Made by a program: the position numbers and the translations under genes
Shown here: positions 1 through 9,800 of the stretch, piece after piece
Numbering within the stretch: the first letter of the stretch is position 1
Layout: every line of letters starts with the position of its first letter
Origin: Opitutia bacterium
GTDB lineage: Bacteria; Verrucomicrobiota; Verrucomicrobiia; Opitutales; UBA953
Direction of reading: 5' to 3'
DNA: 23,143 nt
Assembly: GCA_947378905.1 (NCBI GenBank)
Contig: CANCLV010000013.1
Location: forward strand, 1-23,143
Notes under the pieces: model-generated
What the model was told of the DNA's origin: nothing
The model's database searches: none
What the model saw: the letters and a program-made list of their open reading frames with translations, nothing else

Positions 1-150
1 GGCGGTGCCCAAGAAGACCCTGCTGCAACAAGCTCCAATATTCGCAAAACTCTGCGCGAGACGCTTAAGCAACTCGGCAAACTCTCAGGCGATAAATTAG
101 TCGCAGAGCGTTACGCAAAGTTCCGTAAAATGGGCGTCTACTCGGAATAA
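1..150 (+). CDS. accA: Acetyl-CoA carboxylase carboxyltransferase subunit alpha, C-terminal end (partial)
   Basis: The 5' part lies outside the window; 49 residues and a TAA stop remain. The tail reads GGAQEDPAATSSNIRKTL and ends KFRKMGVYSE. This matches the C-terminus of AccA, where a GGAHRDP-like motif is followed by a helix with L..L..L spacing and a final R(Y/L)xKFRxMG segment. AccA pairs with AccD to transfer the carboxyl group from biotin carrier protein to acetyl-CoA, the first committed step of fatty-acid synthesis in the cytoplasm. A strong terminator follows immediately, so this is the last gene of its transcript. Recognition rests on a short piece, but the motif order is characteristic. 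Confidence 0.85.
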   Translation, partial: GGAQEDPAATSSNIRKTLRETLKQLGKLSGDKLVAERYAKFRKMGVYSE

Positions 151-167
151 GTTTTATATTAACTTAT

Positions 168-199
168 AAAAAAGGCGTCTGATTGAGACGCCTTTTTTA
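168..199. terminator. Bidirectional rho-independent terminator between accA and the pseudopilin operon
   Basis: An 8-bp perfect stem, AGGCGTCT/AGACGCCT (173-180 with 186-193), encloses a 5-base loop. It is flanked by an A-run on the left and a T-run on the right, so it can end transcription on both strands. It would serve accA from the left and the converging pseudopilin operon, whose last stop codon is at 201, from the right. Confidence 0.9.
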
Positions 200-200
200 T

Positions 201-1508
201 TTATCCACCGCCGTTACCAAGCAGTCGAATGTAGCGGGTGTAATTCCGCCCGTATTGATTAACGATCCGCCTATAGGATGCGTTAGTGTTAAGTAATACA
301 CCTTGGGTGCTCTGAGCCTTACCATCGAGTTTCTGGAGAGCACGTAATTCCTTGGAACCTTCTGGAGTTAAAATCGTTAACGAAACCTCGATAGCCTTTA
401 ATGTGTAAGGCAAGTAAGGCAGCGCACTCGAAGTGGGGGTGATTTTCGAATCTAAAGCGTCAGGATAAATGCGGTCGGAATAAACTCTGAGACGTCCAAC
501 AAATGAGTCATAAGGATGGGGCGTTTTAGCACCACCAACGCCTTTATTATCGGTCCAACGCAGGGCGGCGGCATTTGAATCGGAACCAGCGGTAATGCTT
601 GCACTGTACGCAGCTGGATAACCTGACGCAGAAAATTTGTAAGTCGCCTCGGTAGTCTCTGCGATGACTGGGCGGAGCAATTGTGCAGGACGTTTAAGAG
701 GATCCGTGCGGGCACCGGTAACGGCTGAAGTATCAGGCAAAGATGACGTGCACCAGAAAGTGAAATTCATCGCGACGACGTTAGACGCGATAAAATTTGA
801 TTGATCTAATGTCCAGCAAGGCGTCGAAGCGTTTTGGATAAAATCAATTAAGGCACGCGAGTCCGCTTTAATATCACTGTAGTTAGCAAAAGAGCGTTTT
901 GTGCCAGAAGTACCATTCCAATAATCCCAAGGTGAAACAGGAGCGGCCGCCGTTGAAGTCATAATAAGCGGGATAGCTTCTTTAAAAGTATTCTCTGGGT
1001 CGATGATGGTACGGTACACGCCATAAACCTGCTGGATAGCGTCACCAGGAGCGTCAAACGGTGAAGACTGACCGATGCGATAGGCAATCGCACAAACGTC
1101 ACCTTTCAGTGCAGTGCGTGGCGAGGTTGTTGAAGGTGCCCAGCGCGGACGATCAGGCGGAGAAGCAAACAACATGATGATAGGCTGATCAACGGATTGA
1201 ACATCACCAATAGTAGCTTTGGTGGTCGCACCTGTGGGAGCCTTAGTTGAACCAGGTAAAATGACTTCCATCCAGCAACGGCCGTCAGGTCGAATCATCG
1301 CACTTTGAAAATCACCTTCCATCGCATCAAGCACACCACGTGCTTCAGACTGCGTGGTTAAATCAGCAACCGCGCGATCATAGGCCTTGAATGTATCGGA
1401 CGCAATCGTGACGACCGCCAAAACAATCACAATCATGATAGCAGTCGAAACCATGACCTCGATTAAGGTAAAGCCGCGGCGTGAGGTATTGGAGGTGGCA
1501 GACTTCAT
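201..1508 (-). CDS. Prepilin-type protein, GspJ/PilW-like (possible Verru_Chthon cassette protein C relative)
   Basis: This 435-residue protein starts with a short basic leader ending RRG, then FTLIEVMVS. That is a class III prepilin peptidase site, with cleavage after Gly12, Glu at mature +5 and a hydrophobic helix to about residue 37. The following segment (AYDRAVADLTTQSEARGVLDAME) resembles GspJ/PilW minor pseudopilins and the Verru_Chthon C family, which share a helix of the type 'EAR.AFEAM'. The remainder is a large Ser/Thr-rich beta-type globular domain that I do not recognise. It is the last and largest gene of a four-gene minus-strand cassette, and its ATG overlaps the preceding stop codon (ATGA), which suggests translational coupling. 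The family-level call (prepilin-like) is firm; the subfamily and function are inferred. Confidence 0.8.
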   Translation of the reverse strand: MKSATSNTSRRGFTLIEVMVSTAIMIVIVLAVVTIASDTFKAYDRAVADLTTQSEARGVLDAMEGDFQSAMIRPDGRCWMEVILPGSTKAPTGATTKATIGDVQSVDQPIIMLFASPPDRPRWAPSTTSPRTALKGDVCAIAYRIGQSSPFDAPGDAIQQVYGVYRTIIDPENTFKEAIPLIMTSTAAAPVSPWDYWNGTSGTKRSFANYSDIKADSRALIDFIQNASTPCWTLDQSNFIASNVVAMNFTFWCTSSLPDTSAVTGARTDPLKRPAQLLRPVIAETTEATYKFSASGYPAAYSASITAGSDSNAAALRWTDNKGVGGAKTPHPYDSFVGRLRVYSDRIYPDALDSKITPTSSALPYLPYTLKAIEVSLTILTPEGSKELRALQKLDGKAQSTQGVLLNTNASYRRIVNQYGRNYTRYIRLLGNGGG

Positions 1509-2317
1509 CGACTAATAATAATATTTTGAACAAGCACAGGGGTTTCTTCTCTCTCGGTGAAACCTGTCTTACTTGAATTTGTTTTTTCCGTATAATCGTG
1601 TGGGAAAAATTCTGCTACCACTGGTAAATAAGCTAAAGCGTAGAGATTTGAATCAGGCAGTGTGCCCGTGCCTGCCCAAGCTGTACTCGATGGCTCGAGC
1701 GTATTTGCATCAATGGCACAGCGCTGTCCGATGAGTAATTTGGAAATCGAAAGTCTCACACGCATCGGAGTGCCAACGACATTTCGAGTTGCTGCAAACA
1801 CCGGCGTGAATGAATCCTTATCGCAAATAGCAACTTCCATGATGGAAGGATTGGAAGTAACATTATAGGTCACTGTATCGCCGGAGACGGTAGTCTCACT
1901 GGAAGTTGGTAAAACCTTACGTTCATATACATAAACCCAAACTCCGTTGGCAGATGTATCAGCAGCTTTGAGCAGGCGATATGAGATATCGAAGTTGGTC
2001 GCCGGAGAGGTGGTCGGATTGGGATCTAATACAGTCTTATAGGTGGCTGCCTGATGAATATACACCGTGTTCGCCGAACTGGTAGCGGCGGTAGAATCTA
2101 AATAAACAATCGAACGTGGATTATCGAGAGCGCCAATGAGACGTGTCACACCGGCGAGCGCACGATTGGTCTGCATGATATCGTCCACTTGTTGGAAGGT
2201 AGAACCAAGAATACCAACGAGCGATAAAATCGCCATGCCAACGATACCAATTGCGAGCGTCACTTCAACGAGTGAGAATCCAGGACGGCGTATGCTAGGT
2301 GTTGAAGAAGATTTCAT
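1505..2317 (-). CDS. Prepilin-type protein, GspI/PilV-like (possible Verru_Chthon cassette protein B relative)
   Basis: This 270-residue protein has the prepilin signal RRPG|FSLVEVTLAIGI. Cleavage would follow Gly13, Glu lies at mature +5, and one N-terminal hydrophobic helix runs to about residue 36. The VEVTLAIGIVGMAILSLVGIL segment resembles the VEV-type helix of GspI/PilV and of Verru_Chthon B proteins. No other domain is recognised in the C-terminal two thirds. Its ATG overlaps the upstream stop by one base (TAATG), and its TGA overlaps the next start (ATGA), so translation is probably coupled on both sides. The prepilin class is certain from the motif. The homology to PilV/GspI is inferred from the helix and the gene order. 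Confidence 0.78.
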   Translation of the reverse strand: MKSSSTPSIRRPGFSLVEVTLAIGIVGMAILSLVGILGSTFQQVDDIMQTNRALAGVTRLIGALDNPRSIVYLDSTAATSSANTVYIHQAATYKTVLDPNPTTSPATNFDISYRLLKAADTSANGVWVYVYERKVLPTSSETTVSGDTVTYNVTSNPSIMEVAICDKDSFTPVFAATRNVVGTPMRVRLSISKLLIGQRCAIDANTLEPSSTAWAGTGTLPDSNLYALAYLPVVAEFFPHDYTEKTNSSKTGFTEREETPVLVQNIIISR

Positions 2318-3168
2318 TATTTAAGTTCTTTTTTCGTATCAATGTCGTCGGAGTCGTTGGAGATAACGACATCTCCATTCGGACGAACGGCAATAATAGC
2401 AAATTGTTTAATATTTATAATATCGAGTTCGGCTTTTTGTGTATCACTACGTAAAGCGGCGTTAGCTAAGATGAGTACAACTTTTCCGAGGTGGTTAGAG
2501 GCACCACTGCTTTGCAATTCAATATAATACCAACTCTTACCACCCGCACTGAGTGCTTGGGGCTGATTGACGGGAGTGAATAACATCTTGGGCGGACTCG
2601 TTGTTGTATCTAAAACGCCCGAGGACGCCGTATCTGCAATTGGCCCAATAACACTGTACTGATTATCAGTTAAAACCATTCTCGCACCACTATCGTCTAC
2701 AGGTGCATTAATGGTCGTGGTAGAACCTTTGGGTGGAATAAAGTAAACACCGTTCGGGAGACTCGTCGGCTGCTCTGGCGCAAACCAAACATAGGCACTG
2801 TTTGCTGTGTCCGTGACTGATGTAGGATCAACGCCCGCAGAAACTTTAGAAGAATCAACACATCCCACGGCGACCACGAATTGGTGCAGGTGATTTACAG
2901 GATCGGTTGGATCATTTAATATGAGCAATCGGTAGCGACCATTATAAGTGATACCCGAGCTATAAGCACCGCGGTTCATCAGGGCCATTGCACGAACCGA
3001 ACGAATGGTTGATGCGATGATACGCTGCCCACCCTTCAGACCCCCACCATCACCGGTTGATATGCCTAAGAATAAAGCGGAGATAAGTAGGATGATGGTG
3101 ATAACCACCAAAAGCTCAATGAGGGTAAAGCCCCGTCGAGCACGAGTCATGAAACGCGATGTGTTCAC
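2317..3168 (-). CDS. Prepilin-type protein, GspH-like (possible Verru_Chthon cassette protein D relative)
   Basis: This 283-residue protein has the cleavage motif RARRG|FTLIELLVVITIILLISAL. Cleavage would follow Gly13, with Glu at +5 and one N-terminal helix. The next segment (GGQRIIASTIRSVRAMALMNRGAY) fits the GspH/FimT pattern of a helix followed by a beta strand, and also Verru_Chthon D proteins. The GTG start at 3168 overlaps the preceding TGA in a GTGA arrangement, so I prefer it; an in-frame ATG at 3150 (Met7) is possible and would still keep the leader. It is the second gene of the four-gene cassette. The function is inferred to be a minor pseudopilin helping to prime or cap a pilus-like fibre. 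Confidence 0.78.
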   Translation of the reverse strand: MNTSRFMTRARRGFTLIELLVVITIILLISALFLGISTGDGGGLKGGQRIIASTIRSVRAMALMNRGAYSSGITYNGRYRLLILNDPTDPVNHLHQFVVAVGCVDSSKVSAGVDPTSVTDTANSAYVWFAPEQPTSLPNGVYFIPPKGSTTTINAPVDDSGARMVLTDNQYSVIGPIADTASSGVLDTTTSPPKMLFTPVNQPQALSAGGKSWYYIELQSSGASNHLGKVVLILANAALRSDTQKAELDIINIKQFAIIAVRPNGDVVISNDSDDIDTKKELK

Positions 3169-3851
3169 TGGATAGCGATGATATCAGCAGCCTCATCAGC
3201 TGTGAGCGGAGTAATAGTCACTCCGTCATAACTTTTAGCGTCACTTGCTGCAGTAAAGATAATCACACGTGCAGGAATTCCACCCTTGGCTGAATCGATT
3301 CCTAATCCAGTACCACTTTTAGCGGAATTAATGTCATCTGGAATAGTCACGCCAGTAATAGCCTTAATGCTACCAGTAGAATCAGTATCAAAAATAGCCC
3401 TGATATTATAATTACCTAGTTTATCCGACAGGAGAGAAGTCGTATCGATGGTTGAACTATAATAAGCGTAATCTTCTTTCGAGAATGCACAAAACTCTTC
3501 GGCATTACGATTGAGTGCGGTGCGATCCGCGGAACTTAAAGCCGAACCACTAGGCGCCTTACCTGAAAGAGCTTTTACAAATTTAAGCGTAACCGTGGAC
3601 TCATCCAATTTATGGAGTGAGTCTACCGCGCTGTCATACTTGGTCCCGATGTTTGGATAGAAACCGTAGACCGACTTGTAGCGATTCACCGCCGTACACC
3701 ACTGAGAGAAAGTGGACTGAGAAGTGGCAATCTTGGACTTCTTCCTGACCGCATTGATTGCCGGAAAAAGCATACCAGCCATAATGCCAATAATGGCGAT
3801 CACAGTCAGTAATTCGATAAGAGTAAAACCTCGACGAGATTCAGATTTCAT
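3165..3851 (-). CDS. Prepilin-type protein, GspG/PilE-like (first gene of the cassette)
   Basis: The start chosen is the ATG at 3851. It gives an 8-residue basic leader, MKSESRRG, before FTLIELLTVIAIIGIMAGML, which is the normal length for a class III signal. A TTG start at 3884 would add 11 residues of unlikely leader. The mature protein has Glu at +5, a long N-terminal helix to about residue 45, and a VNRYKSVYGFYPNIG segment resembling the GspG region that precedes the loop domain. It is about 220 residues after cleavage, longer than a typical 140-residue GspG. Its position at the head of the cassette parallels GspG in gspGHIJ operons. I see no clear Shine-Dalgarno or strong promoter in the roughly 100 bases upstream. 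Confidence 0.78.
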   Translation of the reverse strand: MKSESRRGFTLIELLTVIAIIGIMAGMLFPAINAVRKKSKIATSQSTFSQWCTAVNRYKSVYGFYPNIGTKYDSAVDSLHKLDESTVTLKFVKALSGKAPSGSALSSADRTALNRNAEEFCAFSKEDYAYYSSTIDTTSLLSDKLGNYNIRAIFDTDSTGSIKAITGVTIPDDINSAKSGTGLGIDSAKGGIPARVIIFTAASDAKSYDGVTITPLTADEAADIIAIQ

Positions 3852-3904
3852 AAATGGGGGTACTTGAAATAAGTAGAAACTCAACGGTAGTAAGCCAGCG
3901 AAAA

Positions 3905-3927
3905 TTAACCAGCAAAAAATGGGTTAA
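3905..3927 (-). terminator. Weak hairpin downstream of the antiporter gene
   Basis: On the minus strand, TTAACC and GGTTAA (plus 3922-3927 and 3905-3910) can form a 6-bp stem around an 11-base loop, followed by TTTT. It lies between the antiporter stop codon and the pseudopilin start. It could be a weak terminator or part of the pseudopilin leader. The stem is AT-rich and short. Confidence 0.3.
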
Positions 3928-3952
3928 ATCGGCGACTTTCTAACTGAATTTC

Positions 3953-5359
3953 TTAGAAAAAACACTGAACCGCCCAAAAGCAACCCACCGCGATTATAGT
4001 TGGGCATAGCGCCCAAACTGCCAATCGGATTGGCGAAACTCCACCCGCAAAGAACTTTGATAGCAAAGTCTGCCCAGCAAGGTTGGGCGCATTCGCAAGC
4101 ACAGTCATCCCCCCACCCGCCAAGGCACCAGCAATCACGGCCTGACGTAGCCCAGCAGCCACGGATGTATTCTCCGACAGTTGTGGAACTTGTGCCGCTA
4201 AATAAGCAATCGTCGCGTTATCGTTGAAGGCCGACAAAACAATCGTCGAGATCATCAGAGTCACTTCATCGAGTCGCACGAGGATCGGAGCAATCCACCA
4301 AGTTTGCTGCCCGCCCAATACCACCAAACCAGCTAAGAAAAACCCGACTAAGACCGGACTCCGCCAAGCGATTGATTGTTGATACCCACGAGTTAATTTT
4401 AAAAGAAACAAGAAAAGTAAAAATAGAACCAAGATATAAGCCAGCTGATGGTTGGTGAGAAATATGACAAACGCAGCAATGAAACCTAAGTGAACTAAAA
4501 CCAACCAAGCCGGACTTTGTAGAGACGGAACGTCTGTGGTTTTATTTTTAAAACTCAAAAGTTCCTTACGGAAAAAAACAAAATAGACGGCATTAGAAAT
4601 GAGGATGGTAAAAATGGAGGCTAACCCAAATTGATTAAACACATCAACCAAACCCCAGCCCCAGTGTCCAGCGACCATCACAATCGGCGGTGCTGCAAAA
4701 TGCGTTAAAGATCCGCCCACCGATGTATTTACAAACAATAAAGCGAGTGTCGCATAACTCAGCGAAACACTGGGCTTGTACACAAAAAATTGTACCGCGA
4801 GCAATAGTGCGGCAATCGTCATCGCCGCTGGCTCAGTAATCAATGAACCTAAAAGAGGTCCGATGGTTAAAATGACAAACCAAGCAGCAGCAGGCGACCC
4901 ACCAAAGAAGTTTACCAAGCGATTCAGTAGGAAAGAGGTAAAATCTAAGACTGGCTTGGTTGAAGCGACCACCATGACAACCAGGACGAAAATGGGTTCG
5001 ATAAACTTTGATGTCGGAGCTGAGTCTGCTCCATGCACATCCCCGCCTCGTAGATAATGAATCATCACACCCCACCCTTTTCCTGGATAGAAAATCAGTG
5101 TGAGTAATAAAACTAAGGCCCAGAAACCAAAAACAACTTCCACCTCGCCTAGAAGATGTAGAACCTGACTTGTAATTCTTTTACGTGGAGATTGGGAAAA
5201 ACTGCTAGCATTAATTTCATCCCATCGCTTGGTGTACGCAGAAATTTTAAAAACAGAAAAGGCATGAACTACCGCGATTAGAAAAATACCACAGGCGACC
5301 AAATTAAAATAATCAGCTTGTGCGGATTGAGTCCACTCCTGCCAAAGTGATACAGTCAT
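3953..5359 (-). CDS. Putative Na+/H+ antiporter (PF07399-like, ion transporter superfamily)
   Basis: This roughly 468-residue polytopic membrane protein has about eleven to twelve hydrophobic segments. Conserved-looking stretches include ASTKPVLDFTSFLL, IGPLLGSLITEPAAMTIA, FVNTSVGGSLTHFAAPPI and, near the C-terminus, FNDNATIAYLAAQVP. The duplicated pattern of small and polar residues breaking a helix (a TEPA-type and a NDNAT-type site) is typical of ion transporter superfamily carriers such as NhaD and ArsB. The sequence matches my memory of the putative Na+/H+ antiporter family PF07399. I chose the ATG at 5359; a TTG at 5368 adds three residues and leaves a better AAGG spacing, so it cannot be excluded. 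The ion specificity is inferred from the family only. It stands apart from the efflux operon upstream by about 50 bases. Confidence 0.72.
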   Translation of the reverse strand: MTVSLWQEWTQSAQADYFNLVACGIFLIAVVHAFSVFKISAYTKRWDEINASSFSQSPRKRITSQVLHLLGEVEVVFGFWALVLLLTLIFYPGKGWGVMIHYLRGGDVHGADSAPTSKFIEPIFVLVVMVVASTKPVLDFTSFLLNRLVNFFGGSPAAAWFVILTIGPLLGSLITEPAAMTIAALLLAVQFFVYKPSVSLSYATLALLFVNTSVGGSLTHFAAPPIVMVAGHWGWGLVDVFNQFGLASIFTILISNAVYFVFFRKELLSFKNKTTDVPSLQSPAWLVLVHLGFIAAFVIFLTNHQLAYILVLFLLFLFLLKLTRGYQQSIAWRSPVLVGFFLAGLVVLGGQQTWWIAPILVRLDEVTLMISTIVLSAFNDNATIAYLAAQVPQLSENTSVAAGLRQAVIAGALAGGGMTVLANAPNLAGQTLLSKFFAGGVSPIRLAVWALCPTIIAVGCFWAVQCFF

Positions 5360-5413
5360 GTCCTTCAAAAAACCTTTTTTGAAATCAAAGGCGAACCTCT
5401 TCTCTAGGCCTGG

Positions 5414-6814
5414 TTATTTAGCCGCAGGCACGAAATCTACCGGAGCGCCACCGAGTGCCTTAATCAGATCCACTTGAGCACCCAGACGATCAAAGCGCAC
5501 TCGGGCAACCGAAGCCTGTGATTCGGCCAATAAACGTCGGGCTGTTAGAAACTCTATCGGAGAAATCTGGCCCAGTTTCTGGCGAGCTTGAGCCACACGG
5601 AATGCCTCTTGAGCAGAACTTTCACGACGCTCAGCAGCCTCGGATGCCGCTAAAGTTTCACGGACATCCACCAAGGCGTCACGAACCTCACGAAAGGCAT
5701 TCAGTACGGTCTTTTCATAAAGCGTAGCCGCTTGATGCTGTGCAGCCACAGCACCTTCTACCCTCGCAGTTGTTCGACCGAAATCTAAAAGTGGAACACT
5801 CAAACCAAGACCAATCGAACTTGTCGATGTTCCTGATGAAAATAAACCAGACAATTCGCGACTCTCATTACCGAGCGCACCCGTCAAAGAAAACGTCGGG
5901 AAATAAGCAGCCTTCACATAACCGATATTAGCATTCGCGGTAATTAAATTTTGTTCAGCCACAAACACATCGGGGCGTCGACGAAGCAAATCAGATGGTA
6001 AGCCCGCTGCCGGTGGTGGCGGCAATGTTAATGGAGTAACGAACTTTTCCGCTACAGTGAAATTGGGTTGTCCGATTAAAAATCCAAGTTGGTGTTCAGC
6101 CTGGGCTCTACTGCGAGCAGCATCCGATAACGCTGAAAGTGCAGCGGCTAAATTGACTTCTGCTTGCGCACATTCCGTGGCACCCACTGACCCGACTTTA
6201 AATTTTTCTTCAATGACTCTTTGTTCTTCTTGTCGAATACGTACGATTTCCTGCGCTGCTTGCCATTGCACATCCGTTGAACGCAATACCGCATAAGTAC
6301 GAACCACCGATGAGGTAATCGCTAATTCTACTTGTGCACGCGCTCCCTCTGCGGCGAGTAATTGCGCACGCGCTCCCTCCGTCGCACGACGCAGCTTGCC
6401 CCAAAAATCCAATTCGAAAGACGTCGATAAACCCGCACGGTACAACGATCGGTTTCTGGCATTAGTTGGGCTGATTACATTATATCCACCCGCACTGACT
6501 TTTGATTTTGAATAACCAGCACTGCCATCGATCTGTGGAAGTTGTGCACCAGAAATATCATCAAAGCTCGCTGTCGCCTGTTCAACGCGTGCAGCGGCAA
6601 TACGAATATCGGCATTAGCTTTTAACGCATTCGCCACTAAATCATTTAATCGTGTATCGCCTAAGCCTTTCCACCATTCGGCTGAAATCAATTCCGTTGA
6701 ATCAGATTTCTCAGCATAAGCCGCGTCTGTGGGTACGGCAGGACGTTCATAATCAGGTCCAACCGCACAGGCAGTTAAAAGTAGACCAACAAAGACTTGG
6801 GATAAAATTTTCAT
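5414..6814 (-). CDS. RND efflux system outer membrane lipoprotein, NodT/OprM family
   Basis: This 466-residue protein has a lipoprotein signal (MKILSQVFVGLLLTAC, Cys16 the lipidated residue), then the family hallmark AVGPDYERP. Two outer-membrane efflux (OEP) repeats follow, about residues 55-245 and 270-455. They contain LNDLVANALKANADIRIAAARVEQA, the central RRRPDVFVAEQNLITANANIGYVKAAYFPTFSLTGALG and a terminal coiled-coil region. It forms the trimeric outer-membrane and periplasmic channel of a tripartite pump. It is the third gene of the efflux operon, and its ATG overlaps the pump gene's TGA (ATGA). A short internal 10-residue duplication (EGARAQ...EGARAQ) lies in the first helical repeat. 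Confidence 0.92.
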   Translation of the reverse strand: MKILSQVFVGLLLTACAVGPDYERPAVPTDAAYAEKSDSTELISAEWWKGLGDTRLNDLVANALKANADIRIAAARVEQATASFDDISGAQLPQIDGSAGYSKSKVSAGGYNVISPTNARNRSLYRAGLSTSFELDFWGKLRRATEGARAQLLAAEGARAQVELAITSSVVRTYAVLRSTDVQWQAAQEIVRIRQEEQRVIEEKFKVGSVGATECAQAEVNLAAALSALSDAARSRAQAEHQLGFLIGQPNFTVAEKFVTPLTLPPPPAAGLPSDLLRRRPDVFVAEQNLITANANIGYVKAAYFPTFSLTGALGNESRELSGLFSSGTSTSSIGLGLSVPLLDFGRTTARVEGAVAAQHQAATLYEKTVLNAFREVRDALVDVRETLAASEAAERRESSAQEAFRVAQARQKLGQISPIEFLTARRLLAESQASVARVRFDRLGAQVDLIKALGGAPVDFVPAAK

Positions 6815-9800
6815 GCTTGGGGTTCTTTGCGATCTCCGGTGAGAACTTTGAAGAAGAGAGGAATAAATAAAGTCGCGAGGAAAGTATCAATAATCATGCC
6901 ACCAAAGACTCCCGTGCCCATGGAACGACGTGCACCCGCCCCTGCTCCTACCGCAATAACGAGTGGAATCACACCGAGAACGAAAGCCATCGAGGTCATC
7001 ACGAGCGGACGGAATCGCACCTTAGCAGCTTCAGCCGCAGCCTCGGCAGCGGACTTACCGGCATCCCGTGCAAAGACCGCAAACTCAACAATCAGAATTG
7101 CATTCTTTGCAGCTAATCCAATCAGCGTTACTAGTCCGATTTGGAAATAAATATCGTTAGCCATTCCTCGGGCGAAAATTGCCAAGAGCGCACCCATCAA
7201 GGCAAATGGTACTGTAAAGATTACACCAATCGGCAGTGACCATTTTTCGTAAAGTGCCGCGAGAATTAAAAACACCATCAGCAAGGCCATCGCAAACGCT
7301 GGTACAGCTGAAGTGGCAGTTCGCTTTTCTTGATAGGCTTGAGCCGTCCAATCCAATTCATAACCTTCAGGTAAAGTCGCCTCTGCAATTTGTTCGACGA
7401 CATCGAGAGCATGACTCGAACTCACGCCAGGTGCAGCGCTTCCAATTACACGCGAAGATAAAAAACCTTTATATCGATCCAATTGTTCCGCGCCTGAAGT
7501 TGATTTAATTTTTACGAGCGTTGAAAGTGGTATCATCGTTCCGTCTTTGGCTCGTACATGAACGTGCGCAATATCCTCGGGTGCCATTCGCTTATCGGGC
7601 TCGGCCTGCATTAATACGCGATAGGTGCGACCGGAACGATTAAAGTCATTTACATAAACCGATCCGATGGTCGCCTGCAGCGCATCATAAATATCGGATA
7701 AATTAATACCCAGAGCCGCAGCTCTGACTTGATCCACTTCCGTTAAATACTGAGGAACGTTCGTACGGAAAAATGAGTTTATGCCCGTTAATTCAGGGTT
7801 TTTACGCAACTCAGCTAATAACTTTTCCGTTACCTGACCGAGCTTTGCAATGCTGTCGTCATCTCTAGCTTGTAAGTAAAACTCAAAGCCACCTGCCGTA
7901 CCAATACCTCGAATAGGTGGAGGATTAAATACCATACACATCCCTTGCGGATATTTCATACCGACACCGGAAAATACTCGCGAAAGTTCATCAGCACTTT
8001 TATCGCGCACCGACCAATCCTTGAGTGGCAAGAACATCGTACCCGAATTAGTTTTTTCTCCACCACCAATTAAATCGAATCCACTAATGGCAAAAACGTG
8101 ACTAACCGCAGGCTTGTCAGTAGGAACAACTAAGAAATCTGGCACCAGTTTGGCCATGTACTCACGTGTACGCGTCACGCTTGCACCATCTGGCAAGGAT
8201 ACGCTCGCCACGAGATAACCTTGGTCTTCTACCGGCAAGAAACTGCGTGGAATTACTTTGATCAGTACGAAGTTAATTCCAATGATGAGGAAGAAAATGG
8301 CAAAGCCGGTGATCGGACGTGCGAGTAACCAACGAACCGTGCGATCGTGCCAACCAGCCACGGCTTTAAACATTTTTTCAAACCAAAGTAAAAATCCGCT
8401 TTTTTCGTAATTGGTCTTAGGCTTTAAAATCATCACACAGAGCGCAGGCGTCAGAGTCAGTGCGACGAAGCCAGAAATCGTAACGGCGACTGCCACCGTC
8501 ACCGCAAACTGTCGATAAAGTGCACCCGCAATGCCGCCCAAGAAAGCAACGGGAAGGAATACCGAGACGAGAACTAAAACAATGGCAATAATTGCACCCG
8601 AGACCTCACGAATAGATTCAATCGCCGCATCAAACGGAGACATCCCCTTCTCTTCCATGAGTCGTTCTATATTTTCCAAAACGACAATCGCATCATCCAC
8701 CACAATCCCAATCGCAATGACCATGGCGAAGAGCGTGAGTGTATTGATACCAAAACCAAAGACCCATAAGCCCGCAAAGGTTCCGATCAGTGAAACAGGT
8801 ACAGCAATTAAAGGAATGAGTGTCGCGCGCCAGCTTCCTAAGAATAAAAATAATACTAAAACAACCAACGCACCGGCTTCTAATAATGTGTGTTCCACTT
8901 CGCTAATCGAGGCACTCACGAAACGTGTAGTGTCGAACGGCACATCGTAGTCGACGCCCGACGGAAAACGTTTTGAAAGTTGTTTAACCCTTTCTTTAAT
9001 AGCATCAGCTACATCCAACGCATTGGCACCAGGGGCTAAAAAAACTCTGATACCGACTGCCGTTTGCCCATCAAGCGTAGCCTGTTGCTCGTAACTCTGG
9101 GCCCCTAATTCTACGCGAGCGATATCTCTTAAGCGTAATGTCCCAGCGGCACCCCCTGAACGAATAATGATATCAGAAAACTCATCTGGTGTCGCGAGTC
9201 GCGAAGGAGTCACCACGGGAATGACTAAAGATTGTCCGACCATCGATGGCTCCTGCCCTAATCGGCCTGCCGCATATTGCTGATTCGCTGCACGAATTGC
9301 TAAAGTAACATCCGTCGGAGTCACACCCAGACGTGCCATCTTATCAGGCTGTAACCAAATCCGCATTGCGTAATCACGTGCACCAAAAATACCCGCCTCA
9401 CCAACACCAGGAATTCGTTTAATTTCTTCGACTACATTTACGGATGCAAAGTTACTGAGATAAATAGAGTCTCGACTGCCATCCTTTGAAATAATCGAGA
9501 TCGATAATAAAATATCATTCGTACGCTTTTTAACCACTACGCCCAAGCGACGTGCTTCTTCAGGTAAGCGTAATTCAGCCACCTTCACTCGATTCGTTAA
9601 ATTCACCACGCACATATCGGGATCCGAACCTGGCTCAAAAGTTACGGTAATGGTTAATGTTCCATTAGCCGATGAGGTGGATGAATAATAAAGAACATTA
9701 TCCGTACCATTGATTTCATCTTCAATCGGTGCTGCGACCGTACGCATCAAAGTTTCTGCTGAAGCGCCAGGATAAGTTACGGCAATCGTTGCGGTCGGTG

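Noticed and set aside
8531..8950. 139-codon open frame on the plus strand inside the RND pump gene
   Set aside because: It is antisense to a region encoding TM helices and the conserved proton-relay motif. Its Thr/Ile/Lys-rich sequence is a complement artefact with no family resemblance.
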